A DNA stretch of 64,000 nt from Acetobacterium sp. KB-1 (GCF_003260995.1 NZ_CP030040.1:1205773-1269772), one strand, 5' to 3'. Shown: positions 8,319 to 17,164, numbered from the stretch's first letter. Made by a program: numbers and translations. The notes: a model not told the origin generated them from the sequence alone.

Positions 8319-8383
8319 GTTTTCTTCCTCCTATTATAGTCGATTTTATATAAATGTGTGATTAACACGTTAACCCTAAACTG

Positions 8384-9532
8384 TTATTTTTTTACCGCGC
8401 CGTGAATTCCCTGGCGGTAAGCCCGGATATATTCGACGCAATATTCGTCTTCCCCCATCAAGGCCTCGGTGGCAAAGATGATCCCCATTAAATCCCGATC
8501 AGTGGGATCAAGGATAGCACTGTCCAACCCGGCCATCATCGCCATGACAGTAAAGCCCATATTAACCGTTTTGCGGGCCGGCAGATTAAAAGAAATGTTG
8601 CTGATCGCCCCGGTAACGTGGATGGTCGGGTATTGATTCTTGATCTCCCGGATCACATCCGTCACCACCGCGATTCCCTCTTCCGAGGTGCAGAGCATTT
8701 CCACCAGTGGGTCGATATGCAGTCGCGAGGGGTCAATCCCGTATGCTTTAGCTTTGGCCATAATATCGGCAAACACATCCAGCCGATCCTTGGCGGTTTT
8801 GGGGATGCCCTTGTCGCTGTTCAACAGTGCCACACATTCCCAGCTGGTGTCGGCAATGGCCGCAAATCCGACATCGACCTTGTTGCCTTCCATCGAAACC
8901 GAGTTAAAGAGCCCCGGTTTGTTGCAGTAGTTCATGGTCGCAATGCAGGTCTGTTCGTTGGGGCTGTCCACTGCAATCGGGGTCTCGGTGACTTCCTGGA
9001 CGATGTCGATCAGCCATTTCATGGTCTCCAGCTCAACGTTATTCTCGACTGAAGCGCAGACATCGATATAGTCCACCCCGGCCGCCGTCTGAATCCGGGC
9101 CATATGCGTAATATACTCGGCATCCCGCGCCGCAATGGCTTTAGCCGTGGCGGGAATGGCGCCGTTGATTTTTTCTCCGATGATGATCATGCTTTGTTCT
9201 CCTAATTTCTCTTCATTATTTTTAATTTCCAGCCCGGCCAGAAAGGGCTCCAATGCCTTAAGGGTTGCCTCGCTGACCGCCAGCAGGGCTGGGCCGTCAG
9301 GTCCATCACACCATTCAAAAACATAGAGATCTTCGTTGGCGGTTTCGGCCGGTTGGTGATGGTGATCATGGCAATCACAGCTTTCGTCATGATGGTGGTG
9401 GAGTCGCTGCTCCCGGGTCAATACATACTGTTTATCACCAAAGCTGAAATGCTTTATCACATCCATTTTAAATTGGTTGCCGTGTTCATCGCTATAGATC
9501 CGGCTTTCGGCTGGCTGGTTTTTATCGGTCAT
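8384..9532 (-). CDS. DUF1292-like His-rich domain fused in frame to MT II methyltransferase
   Basis: One 382-residue frame. Residues 1-114 form a small beta domain resembling DUF1292/YrzB (SDEHGNQFKMDVIKHFSFG, then LYVFEWCDG) with an inserted metal-binding loop at 45-59 (HHHH, then CDCHDHHH). Residues 115-382 are a complete 268-residue dihydropteroate-synthase-fold methyl-THF methyltransferase matching the copies at 1-506 and 11554-12360. Start 9532 follows AAAGGAG and overlaps the preceding gene by 11 nt. Met115 (ATG at 9188-9190) has its own AGGAG 8 nt upstream, so a free methyltransferase is probably also made. Without the internal start it would be a true fusion tying the metal-binding domain to MT II. 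Confidence 0.85.
   Translation of the reverse strand: MTDKNQPAESRIYSDEHGNQFKMDVIKHFSFGDKQYVLTREQRLHHHHDESCDCHDHHHQPAETANEDLYVFEWCDGPDGPALLAVSEATLKALEPFLAGLEIKNNEEKLGEQSMIIIGEKINGAIPATAKAIAARDAEYITHMARIQTAAGVDYIDVCASVENNVELETMKWLIDIVQEVTETPIAVDSPNEQTCIATMNYCNKPGLFNSVSMEGNKVDVGFAAIADTSWECVALLNSDKGIPKTAKDRLDVFADIMAKAKAYGIDPSRLHIDPLVEMLCTSEEGIAVVTDVIREIKNQYPTIHVTGAISNISFNLPARKTVNMGFTVMAMMAGLDSAILDPTDRDLMGIIFATEALMGEDEYCVEYIRAYRQGIHGAVKK
9188..9203 (-). promoter_or_regulatory. Internal ribosome site and start codon for free MT II
   Basis: TTAGGAGAACAAAGC immediately precedes ATG 9190. It encodes Leu-Gly-Glu-Gln-Ser of the longer frame while forming a well-spaced AGGAG site. The start it sets matches exactly the N-terminus (MIIIGEKING) of the free-standing paralogues. 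Confidence 0.75.
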
Positions 9533-9962
9533 GGCTTTCTCCTTTTTTCTGGGCGTATTCCAGTTGCTCAAAAAGATCAATCAGCCGCGCTTCCAAATCA
9601 TTCGGGGGAATAGCAAAAACGATCAGCGCAATACTGACTAAAACCCCATTGCTGCCGTCTGCGGCGGCTGGCTGCAGGCGACAAATTACCTGATCACCGG
9701 TTGTCGAGATCATCGCGGTCTGTCCCGTTGTTGCAAGAAAGCTTTTGAGATGACCAACAATCCCACCGCGCGCGGCAATCCATTGATTGATTGCCGCAAA
9801 TTCTTCCTGGATGACGGTATTTAGGGCCTTAAAAGATTTCTCCTGAAACACAGTTTCCCCGGCCATGGCCACCGCTCCTTCATGCAAAGTGGTCACAATC
9901 TGATAGCTTTTGCGTTTGCTCAGTTGCTCACTATTTCTGATTTTGATCTTGTAGTCAGCCAT
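9522..9962 (-). CDS. CobW-partner small protein (paralogue of 538-930)
   Basis: A 146-residue protein with no family I recognise. Its central and C-terminal parts align with residues 40-130 of the His-rich protein at 538-930 (GGIVGHLKS, MISTTGDQV, VSIALIVFAI), but its N-terminus has no His cluster. In this operon the His cluster lies on the next protein. It starts at ATG 9962, overlapping the GTPase gene by 8 nt, and ends 11 nt inside the next gene, so the three are tightly coupled. The order GTPase then partner is the same as in the first set, supporting a physical complex. Function is unknown; a scaffold or target-recognition subunit is possible. Confidence 0.75.
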   Translation of the reverse strand: MADYKIKIRNSEQLSKRKSYQIVTTLHEGAVAMAGETVFQEKSFKALNTVIQEEFAAINQWIAARGGIVGHLKSFLATTGQTAMISTTGDQVICRLQPAAADGSNGVLVSIALIVFAIPPNDLEARLIDLFEQLEYAQKKGESHDR

Positions 9963-10554
9963 TCTGGATCACCTTAAGCAGCCGTTCATCAATGGGTTTA
10001 ATTCCGCTGATCAGATAGATTGCCGCATCTGAATTCAGTTCCCAGAGGTCAGCTTCAACCTCCCGCAATACGGTTTCCTCCACCAGATCAGTTTTATTAA
10101 TCAGAATCAGGTGGGCATCATTTAGCTGTCCTTCAATCAGATTTGCCAGCGGCATCCGAATCCGCTGCCAGCGACTGGCGTCAACAAGGGTGACAATCTG
10201 GGCGGCAATCCCCAGGTTAGTAAACAGTGATTCGGCGATCTTATCGGGAAAGGCCACTCCGGTCGCTTCGATGATCAGCCATTCCGGATCAATCGTGCTT
10301 TTTATTTCCTGCACGCCTGACAGCAAATCGCTGTTAAGACTACAGCAGACGCATCCGGAGAAAATATCCCGGACCGTATAGCCATTGCCCCGCAGCAACT
10401 TGTCGTCAATGCCGATCTGACCAATTTCATTTTCAATGATCGCCACCTGACTCATTTGACTGCCGGGATATTGCTGCACCAGATATTGAGCCAGCTGGAG
10501 CAGCACCGATGTTTTTCCGGAACCCAGAAAACCACCCAGTATCAATATTTTCAA
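9955..10554 (-). CDS. Short CobW/HypB/UreG-type GTPase (COG0523-like)
   Basis: A 199-residue G3E GTPase, close paralogue of 914-1543. Walker A GGFLGSGKT is at 7-15, ENEIG at 41-45, CxCC (GCVCC) at 67-71 and NKTD at 153-156. It lacks the CobW_C domain. It begins with TTG behind AGGAGGAG and is the first gene of the operon that continues through partner protein, His-rich/MT II fusion, corrinoid protein, MT I and a small membrane protein. I infer GTP-driven metal insertion into one of the operon's methyltransferases. A cobalamin-related role is the alternative, since CobW was first linked to B12 synthesis. Confidence 0.88.
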   Translation of the reverse strand: MKILILGGFLGSGKTSVLLQLAQYLVQQYPGSQMSQVAIIENEIGQIGIDDKLLRGNGYTVRDIFSGCVCCSLNSDLLSGVQEIKSTIDPEWLIIEATGVAFPDKIAESLFTNLGIAAQIVTLVDASRWQRIRMPLANLIEGQLNDAHLILINKTDLVEETVLREVEADLWELNSDAAIYLISGIKPIDERLLKVIQNG

Positions 10555-10560
10555 AGCCTT

Positions 10561-11042
10561 CTCCTCCTGTTCTCAATCCTTTGGTATCGTTTAAAATGTG
10601 TTCTCGTCTCAACTCCTTCGTTTTTGTAATATCTGTATTATATCCGAATAAAATTATTGAAGATATGGACGAAATCGCATCATTTTATGAATATTCCCGC
10701 TTGTTTTCCAACACTACCGCCTGCGATTTCATCAAATGGTAAAATCCCGTCATCGACTCGGTTGAAAATAGTATTATTCTAACATCGCTGGCAATAAAAA
10801 AAGACCTGCTATTCAAACTGACTTTTCCAATAATCTGAGAAAAACGGCAAATTTTAGATATTAATCTTTTTCAAATAGCACAAACAACGCACAGATCATT
10901 AAACTGAATCGGCAATATCGCAATCGTCAAAAATTAAATCGTGATTATTTTAATCTCCATAATTTCTACACAACATCATGATAAGCTAAACGTACAGAAT
11001 GATATACTTAGCTACAAAAATTGAGAAAGCAGGTGAAATAAA
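10561..11042. other. Gene-poor intergenic stretch
   Basis: About 480 bp between divergent operons, AT-rich, presumably holding both promoters. An open frame at 10509-10742 (+) has no ribosome site and overlaps the GTPase start, so I do not call it. I see no riboswitch or strong hairpin here. Confidence 0.5.
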
Positions 11043-11336
11043 ATGATGGGATTAAATCCCTTTAATTGGTGCGGCCTCGGTCTGTTTGGGTCCTCACATG
11101 GATTTGGATTGATGGGCATGGCAGGAGGTGGTATTATGTTTATGCTTTTACTAATTGTATTAATTGTCGTCGCTATTGTCTGGTTCTCAAAAAATGGAAT
11201 TCACCATTCAGCGAGCTATACAAATCAGCCGCCTGCTGATCGTTCTTTAGAGATATTAAATGAACGTTACGTTTTAGGCGAAATTGATGATGACGAGTAT
11301 TCAAAGAAAAAACTGGAACTGAGAAAGCTTCATTAA
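11043..11336 (+). CDS. SHOCT-domain small membrane protein
   Basis: A 97-residue protein. A Gly/Met-rich N-terminus is followed by one strong membrane helix (about 32-50, IMFMLLLIVLIVVAIVWF). A short C-terminal domain (SLEILNERYVLGEIDDDEYS, then KKKLELRKL) matches the SHOCT consensus, a roughly 30-residue helical oligomerisation module often found at protein ends. AGGTGA lies before the ATG. It stands alone between two methyltransferase operons and has its own terminator. Its role is unknown. Confidence 0.8.
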   Translation: MMGLNPFNWCGLGLFGSSHGFGLMGMAGGGIMFMLLLIVLIVVAIVWFSKNGIHHSASYTNQPPADRSLEILNERYVLGEIDDDEYSKKKLELRKLH

Positions 11337-11426
11337 CCTAAAAGAGTGCACACGAATTTTTATTTACTTTAGCGACTGGCAGCTTTAAACAATGTGATCG
11401 ACGGTTATGAAGTACTAAAATGACTA

Positions 11427-11478
11427 AAAGAATCGGCTTCTACCAGCGACATTAGCTGGCGGAAGCCGATTCTTTTTT
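11427..11478 (+). terminator. Intrinsic terminator after SHOCT gene
   Basis: A long stem with outer arms AAGAATCGGCTTC and GAAGCCGATTCTT is followed by T7 on the plus strand. The reverse direction has only TTT, so it mainly serves the plus strand. Confidence 0.85.
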
Positions 11479-11553
11479 TGAAAAATTCGCTTGTGAGCGA
11501 GGACCATCCCGGCTCTTTATTAAAAAGGGCGCCTTTGTTTAAAACTGTGTAAC

Positions 11554-12360
11554 TTATTTTACTACCGCCCCAATCACCCCGGCCCGGTAGGCCTTGCTGT
11601 ATTTACGGCAATGTCTATCCTGCCCCAGCAGGGCATAGGTGGCAAGGATGGTGCCCATCATGTCCCGGTTCAACGGGTCCAGTACGGCCGAGTCCATTCC
11701 CGCGGCAATGGCGAAGGCCATCGCGGTTTTGTTGAGCAGCGGCCGCAGTGGCAAACCAAAGGAGATATTGCTGATGGCACCAGTTACATGGATGGTCGGA
11801 TAGAGGGCTTTGATGGCCCGGATTTCCGCCTCCAGATTCAGCAGCGAATTGTTTTCCGTCGACAGCGCCATCACGCACGGATCAATATGGATCCGATCCG
11901 GGGTGATGCCAAATTTGTCCGCCTTTTCGACCATACTCACCGTGATTTTGAGCTTTGTTTCCAGATCGCAGGGAATCCCGTTATTGTCACAGGTCAGCCC
12001 CACCACCTCCCAGCTGTTGCCAGCCAGTAGCGGTAACAGCACGGCGCACTTGTCCCCTTCTTCTGAGATGGAGTTGAGCAGCCCTGGTTTATTGGCGTAT
12101 TGAAACACCGCCTCAATCGCCCGGGGATTGGGACTATCAATACACAGCGGCGTTTCCACGGTCTCCTGAACCACTTCGATCAGCCATTTCAGGGTCTGTA
12201 TCTCCAGCTCCGGAGTGGTGCTGGCGCAGACATCAATAAAATCCGCCCCTGCTGCCGCCTGTTTGACCGCCCGGTCGGCAATAAAAGCGGCATCACGCTT
12301 GTCGATCGCCTCCTTAACCGCCGGAATACTGCCATTAATTTTTTCTCCGATTATAATCAT
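11554..12360 (-). CDS. Methyl-THF:corrinoid methyltransferase, MT II type
   Basis: A complete 268-residue dihydropteroate-synthase-fold methyltransferase. Visible motifs are MIIIGEKINGSIPAVKEAI, FIDVCASTTPELE, PLCIDSPNPRAIEA, DRIHIDPCVMAL and HVTGAISNISFGLPLR. Length and all core motifs agree with the AcsE/MtgA family, so it should produce or use methyl-THF for the Wood-Ljungdahl pathway. It lies 22 nt downstream of the 461-residue URO-D-fold gene, with which it forms a two-gene operon. No corrinoid protein lies in that operon, so it must borrow one. Confidence 0.92.
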   Translation of the reverse strand: MIIIGEKINGSIPAVKEAIDKRDAAFIADRAVKQAAAGADFIDVCASTTPELEIQTLKWLIEVVQETVETPLCIDSPNPRAIEAVFQYANKPGLLNSISEEGDKCAVLLPLLAGNSWEVVGLTCDNNGIPCDLETKLKITVSMVEKADKFGITPDRIHIDPCVMALSTENNSLLNLEAEIRAIKALYPTIHVTGAISNISFGLPLRPLLNKTAMAFAIAAGMDSAVLDPLNRDMMGTILATYALLGQDRHCRKYSKAYRAGVIGAVVK

Positions 12361-12382
12361 AATTGCTCCTTCTTGCTGTGTC

Positions 12383-13768
12383 TTAAATTAACAGGTTCAT
12401 ATAAAAATCAAAGGTTTCATGGCTGAACCGCTCAAAATTGGCCCGGGCAAAATCCGGGGTCAGCGGATAGCTTTGTTTAAATGTTTCCCAGTCAAACAAA
12501 TATTGAGACTTGGGCTTGGGCACCAGGCGCTCATCATAGACAAAGCCTTCGCTGTTCAGCGGTGTACCAAAAGCGGCGCCGGGGGTTTCGTAAGTGGCAT
12601 GGTCGCGGATATACGCGGTTAAGGCGGCCAGGGTTTCCAGATTCACTTCCTTCAGGGTCAGCGGGTTTTTGTCAAAGCCAAACAGATAACCGCCGCCGGG
12701 GAGCATAATATCCAGGAAGGCCTTGGCGCGGTCAACAATCTGGGCCGGCGTATCGGTCTTTAATGAACTGCTGGGGAATAAGCCGGTCAGCAGAAATTTT
12801 TTGCCCAGCTTATCTTTGATGGTCTGGGGATCGCCATATTCAAAAGCCAGCTGACAACCAGCCGGGATTTCCGACTGCAGGATATCCAGATAACGGCTCC
12901 AATCGTGTTCACAAAACATATTAGGACGGGCGCCCACCGCAGCAAACTGTTGCAGCATCGTTTTATAAGAAGGCAGATAAATCTCGACAAAATCCTTTTC
13001 CCGCATAAAGGTCGGCATATGGAGTGGAATAAAGACCGATCCCTGGGGATGGATATTACCCGGCAACCCCCAATGATAGAGCAGCGGCATTACCGCCGCG
13101 GCGGCTTCCTGAAGCTGGGTTTTATGCCGTCGGACATCCATGCTGATGCCGGAAAAGCTGCGCAGTTGATCGGCAATAAAGTCCAGTGGGGCTTCGGTGA
13201 AATTAAAGGAGCCCAAGGGACTGCCGGGATAATAGCCATGAGTCTGGATCAATTCAAAAAAGGTCGGCAGAAAGGCCATTTCGTCATTTTGCAGAGCCAG
13301 CTTGCCCATCTGGATGGCGGTGGCCATTTTAATCGGATTCTGGGGATCAAGGTTTTTATGCTGCCGCGGGATGACGGTCTCGACCAGAAAATCAAAGGGT
13401 TTGTCAATCAATTGCGGATACTCGTCATCCATCATCCCGACCACCTCAGGATGCTGCACAAAACCACCATTCCCCATTACAAAGGACTGGGAGCCATAAA
13501 GCTGATACATCGACGGCGTCCGGGACAACAGAAAATTTGCCGGTGCCACCAGACAGGAATCGGAATAGATTTTTGTACACAGCTCCTGGGCCGGATCAGC
13601 CAGCATCGCATAATTGAATTGAAAATCAAACAGGTTCTGACCACCATATTCTGCGACCAGATGCTGGGGCAGCGTTATCCCGATCGGCATCCGCTCGGGA
13701 ATTGTGTTTGAATAGAAATCACTATACAGTTTACCGCGTTGCTGTTGTAAGGCTTGAACATCGCTCAT
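12383..13768 (-). CDS. Long URO-D-superfamily protein, putative methyltransferase
   Basis: A 461-residue protein of the uroporphyrinogen decarboxylase superfamily in a longer form than the 320-340-residue MT I enzymes. The HTCGxC zinc motif is absent; the corresponding region reads ARPNMFCEHDWSRYLDIL, with possible Cys/Glu/His ligands. The N-terminal extension (1-130) and a C-terminal tail (KSQYLFDWETFKQSYPLTPD) are additional. It is paired with an MT II gene, which supports a methyl-transfer role on an unknown substrate rather than haem synthesis. It starts at ATG 13768 with GGAGGAA upstream. A Crp/Fnr regulator follows upstream on the same strand. Confidence 0.75.
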   Translation of the reverse strand: MSDVQALQQQRGKLYSDFYSNTIPERMPIGITLPQHLVAEYGGQNLFDFQFNYAMLADPAQELCTKIYSDSCLVAPANFLLSRTPSMYQLYGSQSFVMGNGGFVQHPEVVGMMDDEYPQLIDKPFDFLVETVIPRQHKNLDPQNPIKMATAIQMGKLALQNDEMAFLPTFFELIQTHGYYPGSPLGSFNFTEAPLDFIADQLRSFSGISMDVRRHKTQLQEAAAAVMPLLYHWGLPGNIHPQGSVFIPLHMPTFMREKDFVEIYLPSYKTMLQQFAAVGARPNMFCEHDWSRYLDILQSEIPAGCQLAFEYGDPQTIKDKLGKKFLLTGLFPSSSLKTDTPAQIVDRAKAFLDIMLPGGGYLFGFDKNPLTLKEVNLETLAALTAYIRDHATYETPGAAFGTPLNSEGFVYDERLVPKPKSQYLFDWETFKQSYPLTPDFARANFERFSHETFDFYMNLLI

Positions 13769-13874
13769 TTTTTTCCTCCATTATATTAGTTAGATTTTGA
13801 TCAAAAGTAATTTCGCTACCGGGTTCCCCGATCGACCGTTAAAAGTTTCAATCGTTACCGTTATCTTAGCAAAT

Positions 13875-13920
13875 TTTAAAGCGTCCTTCTGTCTCGCAAA
13901 AGACATAAGGACGCTTATTT
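13875..13920 (-). terminator. Intrinsic terminator of Crp/Fnr gene
   Basis: A strong hairpin has outer arms GCGTCCTT (13881-13888) and AAGGACGC (13907-13914), extended by GTCT/AGAC. It is followed on the minus strand by TTTAAAATTT and on the plus strand by TTATTTTT. Confidence 0.7.
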
Positions 13921-13947
13921 TTGTAAATTTTATTATTTTAAGAAAGT

Positions 13948-14610
13948 TTAAATGTTATTTGAGCAAAACCGACGTAGTTTTTCCATATTTATCACAATTA
14001 TATGGTTTCTCTGGGTATCGATAACCTTTTCTTCCCTGAGTACTTTAAGATATTTGGCCACATTGGCCCGGTTCAGACCTACAAATTCGGCAATGGCCTG
14101 CTGCGAAAAGGGAATCCACTGGTTATGATCATTGGTGTTTTTCAAATAGATATAAAAGAAATTGCAGATCTTTTCCATCCCGGTTGAAAATAACTGGTTG
14201 GCTAATTCCTGACCATTTAAAGAAACCAATTTAATATAGGCACGATACATCGCCACGTTCAGGGCCGGATTGGTGTTAACATACCGCTCAAAGCCAATCC
14301 GATTAAAGACATAGACTTCCAGATCAGTCACAGCGGTAAAAGCAAAGGATCGCATCATTTCAATTTCCCCAGGAAAATAAAGGGGTGCCAGATAACCCTT
14401 GCCGTAAAATGACGAAGTTTTGACATTACCAGATTCATGAATAAAGGAACCAGACATCGTGCCGCAGGTGATATAATACATCTCATCCATCGGCTCTCCA
14501 AAGCCGTTGACCGGCTCGTTTTTCTGATAACGCCGGACCGAATTTCTGATCTTGGCAAAATAATCTTCAAACGCCGAAAAATCATCGGCAAAATAATATT
14601 GCAGCTCCAT
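13948..14610 (-). CDS. Crp/Fnr-family transcriptional regulator
   Basis: A 220-residue protein with an N-terminal cyclic-nucleotide-binding-type beta barrel (about 15-120, including YITCGTMSGSF and APLYFPGEIEMMRSF) and a C-terminal winged helix (IPFSQQAIAEFVGLNRANVA, then KYLKVLREE). No N-terminal Fe-S cysteine set as in Fnr is present, so it is not an obvious oxygen sensor. Its effector is unknown; some relatives sense halogenated or aromatic compounds. Being upstream of the 12383-13768/11554-12360 operon, it is the likely regulator of that operon. ATG 14610 follows AGGCAGG. Confidence 0.88.
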   Translation of the reverse strand: MELQYYFADDFSAFEDYFAKIRNSVRRYQKNEPVNGFGEPMDEMYYITCGTMSGSFIHESGNVKTSSFYGKGYLAPLYFPGEIEMMRSFAFTAVTDLEVYVFNRIGFERYVNTNPALNVAMYRAYIKLVSLNGQELANQLFSTGMEKICNFFYIYLKNTNDHNQWIPFSQQAIAEFVGLNRANVAKYLKVLREEKVIDTQRNHIIVINMEKLRRFCSNNI

Positions 14611-14732
14611 AGTGCCTGCCTTTCCATTCTGGATTGTCTCATAAAGCCGTTAGCTGCCTTTAAGTATACCGAAATAATTCGATTTTTTCAATGCGTGTTG
14701 CGTTTTTTTTGCTGCACTCGACAAATTCAATA

Positions 14733-14781
14733 CAAAAAACACTCTTCACTGGGGAAAGTCAATTCCACCGCAAAGAGTGTC
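14733..14781 (-). terminator. Intrinsic terminator of amidohydrolase gene
   Basis: Arms ACACTCTT (14739-14746) and AAGAGTGT (14773-14780) pair; the minus strand continues with T6. Confidence 0.75.
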
Positions 14782-14785
14782 TAAA

Positions 14786-16441
14786 CTATGCTTCGTAAAC
14801 GATCCTGCCGCTTAAAATGGTTTTAGCCACCGTCGTGTTAAGAATTTCTTCCGGCGTAGCTGTTAGTATGGGTGTATCAATTAAGACATAATCGGCCAAA
14901 TTACCGACTTCAATCGAGCCCATTTTATCATCATCATGTGAAAAATAGGCTGAACTTTTTGTCCACATAATCAAAGCTTGCGCCGGTGTCAAAACCTGTT
15001 CGGGACTCCAGACCACGCCGTCAGCCACGCTTAGCCGGGTGATGGCACTATGGATGCCCAAAAACGGATTGCAATCCACAACGGGGCAATCTGAACTACC
15101 GCCGACCAGAACGCCGCCATCCATAAAGGTTTTATACTGCATATATCGTCCTGCCATCTCATCACCGATAATACTTTGTTCGCCCATCAGTGAATTGATG
15201 GTTGGCTGAACCGTAATGGGAATGTTATAGGCTTCAAGCAACGGAATCTGATCGGGCTGCATGACGGCATGGTGAATGATATAGTGTCTGGCATCATTAT
15301 TATTCACCTTGTAGGCTTCAATAAATGCTGCAATGGCGATGTCCGCTGATTTATCGCCGCAGCTATGAACGCCAATCTGCCAATTGTACCGGGCCCCTAA
15401 CTTAGCAACTTCGAACATTTCCGCTGCCGAGATGGTTGTTTCGCCACTTGTTTCCGAAAGATGCTCATAAGGCTTTCGCATCGCCGCGGTGCCGGTTACC
15501 GGAATTCCATCAAAAAGGATCTTGATGCCATTAATCTTGACCATTTCGTTGCCAAACCCGGTTACTGCCGGCATTTCTTCAATGCGCTTTAAATGAAATG
15601 GAATATCTCCGGCCGCCTTGTCCAGGTAAAACATCAGATTGGCCCGGTAGGATAATTTCCCGTTATTGGCAGCTTGTAAGTAGGCCTTCATATCATCGGG
15701 TGTCAGATTGGCATCAATGCAACTGGTGATCCCTGCCGCACTCATCACCTTGCCCATTTCTTCAATGCCTAATAGCCGTTGCGCTTCGGTTAACTCCGGT
15801 ATCATCGACTCAACCATTCCCATTGCCGCCGCTTCATACAAAAGTCCATTGGGATTGCCATCGCTATCGCGCCCAATCTGTCCGCCATCGGGATCTTTTG
15901 TATCGCTATTGATGCCCGCAAGTTCCAGAACTTTTGAATTGACCACACAAACGTGATGACATAATCGACTGCAAACAATGGGATGATCAGTGGTCACCTG
16001 ATCCAGGTCCGCTTTGGTTGGGGCTTCTTTAATCTCCCAGACCAGTTCATTCCATTCGCTGCCGCGGATCCATTCCCCTTTTGGTGTGATGGCGACTCTG
16101 CTTTTTAAAAGTTCGATACATTCCTTCTTGGAATTAGCCTTCTTTAAATTGACATGCATCAGTTCCAGACCAGCATACATCGCGTGCATGTGGGAATCAA
16201 TGAGCCCCGGAATCAGGACCTTGCCACTCCCATCAACAATCTGAGTCTCCGAACCGACCATTTTTTCATCAAAATCCTTGCCTACGGCAATTGTTTTTCC
16301 ATCTTTAGCTGCCACAAAACCATTTTCGATAACCGTAAAATCAGTTTTTCCGCCCCTTATTTCGGAAACTGATAGATCTACAGTATAGACTGTCACATTC
16401 TTTATGACTAGATCTGCTGTTGGTGACCATCTTTTTATCAT
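14786..16441 (-). CDS. YtcJ-type metal-dependent amidohydrolase
   Basis: A 551-residue amidohydrolase-superfamily enzyme of the YtcJ/AepA group. The N-terminal composite beta domain is followed by LIPGLIDSHMHAMYAG with the metal-binding HxH. Further ligands are in GVHSCGDKSA and YIIHHAVMQP, and the catalytic Asp is in GGSSDCPVVDCNPF. YtcJ-like enzymes hydrolyse amides or related bonds; the substrate here is unknown. I start at ATG 16441 because GGAGGG precedes it; the frame is open 45 nt further, but that extension runs up to the terminator hairpin of the upstream operon. It is monocistronic and has its own terminator. Confidence 0.88.
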   Translation of the reverse strand: MIKRWSPTADLVIKNVTVYTVDLSVSEIRGGKTDFTVIENGFVAAKDGKTIAVGKDFDEKMVGSETQIVDGSGKVLIPGLIDSHMHAMYAGLELMHVNLKKANSKKECIELLKSRVAITPKGEWIRGSEWNELVWEIKEAPTKADLDQVTTDHPIVCSRLCHHVCVVNSKVLELAGINSDTKDPDGGQIGRDSDGNPNGLLYEAAAMGMVESMIPELTEAQRLLGIEEMGKVMSAAGITSCIDANLTPDDMKAYLQAANNGKLSYRANLMFYLDKAAGDIPFHLKRIEEMPAVTGFGNEMVKINGIKILFDGIPVTGTAAMRKPYEHLSETSGETTISAAEMFEVAKLGARYNWQIGVHSCGDKSADIAIAAFIEAYKVNNNDARHYIIHHAVMQPDQIPLLEAYNIPITVQPTINSLMGEQSIIGDEMAGRYMQYKTFMDGGVLVGGSSDCPVVDCNPFLGIHSAITRLSVADGVVWSPEQVLTPAQALIMWTKSSAYFSHDDDKMGSIEVGNLADYVLIDTPILTATPEEILNTTVAKTILSGRIVYEA

Positions 16442-16485
16442 TGACCCTGCCCTCCATTTCACTTTTGAGTGTGCGTTTTTAACCA

Positions 16486-16527
16486 AAAAAAGGGCGCTTT
16501 GAATAACTCAAAACGCCTTTGTTTTTT
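16486..16527 (-). terminator. Intrinsic terminator of the crt-like operon
   Basis: An imperfect hairpin (AAAGGCGTTTTGA with TCAAAGCGCCCTTT on the minus strand) is followed by T7. It ends the 20822-16679 operon. Confidence 0.7.
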
Positions 16528-16678
16528 CGATTAAATTAATTCAATCTTACACCATCTCAAACATTAATAATAGTAAAATTCGGAACTCTGCAGAAATTAT
16601 TAACAACATCATTCTTAATACTTGTTAAGCATAACCATCCTTTTATTCAATTAGGTTACACTTATCTCCTCCACTTAT

Positions 16679-17164
16679 TTAAATCCGATCCGCTCTAATA
16701 ATCCGGACAATCCGCGGCCGATTATAGCGCTGGGCAATCACGCAAGGCAGATTAACGGCCAGGGCGAAAATCAACATATAGAGTATTACAATTGGCGGTG
16801 TAAAAAAGCCGAACATCCAGAATGGTAGAATCGCCAACCAGTGAATCATTTCGGCGCGGCAGGATTCTAACAGGTATTTGTCAAGATTATCTTTTTTAAA
16901 ACTGACCAGCTTTTTCTTTTCAAAGCCGCCCTTGACCAGCGAACCGCCATCAGGCAGGTATTTTTTCCAACGCCGCACCCGGAACCACCTTTCATAGATC
17001 TCCCCGTCTTTTTCCCAGGGATGGGCCCGGTAAAACCAGGTGGCATAGTTAAAAAAACGATCCGGCAAGCGAGTACAAATCAAGGCAGCTGCAACCATAA
17101 GAAACGGCCAGACAATAAAACACAGAAGAACTGTCAATCCTTGGGGCAGAAAAATGATTCGCAT
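16679..17164 (-). CDS. crtO: CrtO-like glycosyl-carotenoate acyltransferase
   Basis: A 161-residue membrane protein with two N-terminal-side and two C-terminal-side hydrophobic segments around a polar centre. The centre (YRAHPWEKDGEIYERWFRVR, then RWKKYLPDGG) resembles the signature of the CrtO family, which in staphyloxanthin synthesis acylates the sugar of glycosyl-4,4'-diaponeurosporenoate. AGGAGAAG precedes ATG 17164. It is the last gene of a four-gene operon with CrtQ-like and CrtN/P-like enzymes. Because no dehydrosqualene synthase (crtM) is in the operon, the lipid substrate could differ from staphyloxanthin. Confidence 0.75.
   Translation of the reverse strand: MRIIFLPQGLTVLLCFIVWPFLMVAAALICTRLPDRFFNYATWFYRAHPWEKDGEIYERWFRVRRWKKYLPDGGSLVKGGFEKKKLVSFKKDNLDKYLLESCRAEMIHWLAILPFWMFGFFTPPIVILYMLIFALAVNLPCVIAQRYNRPRIVRIIRADRI

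Noticed and set aside
10509-10742. 77-residue plus-strand ORF
   Set aside because: Overlaps the start of the CobW-like gene antisense, has no ribosome site and no recognisable domain.
12905-13711. 268-residue plus-strand ORF
   Set aside because: Antisense shadow of the long URO-D-superfamily gene; protein-like motifs are on the other strand.
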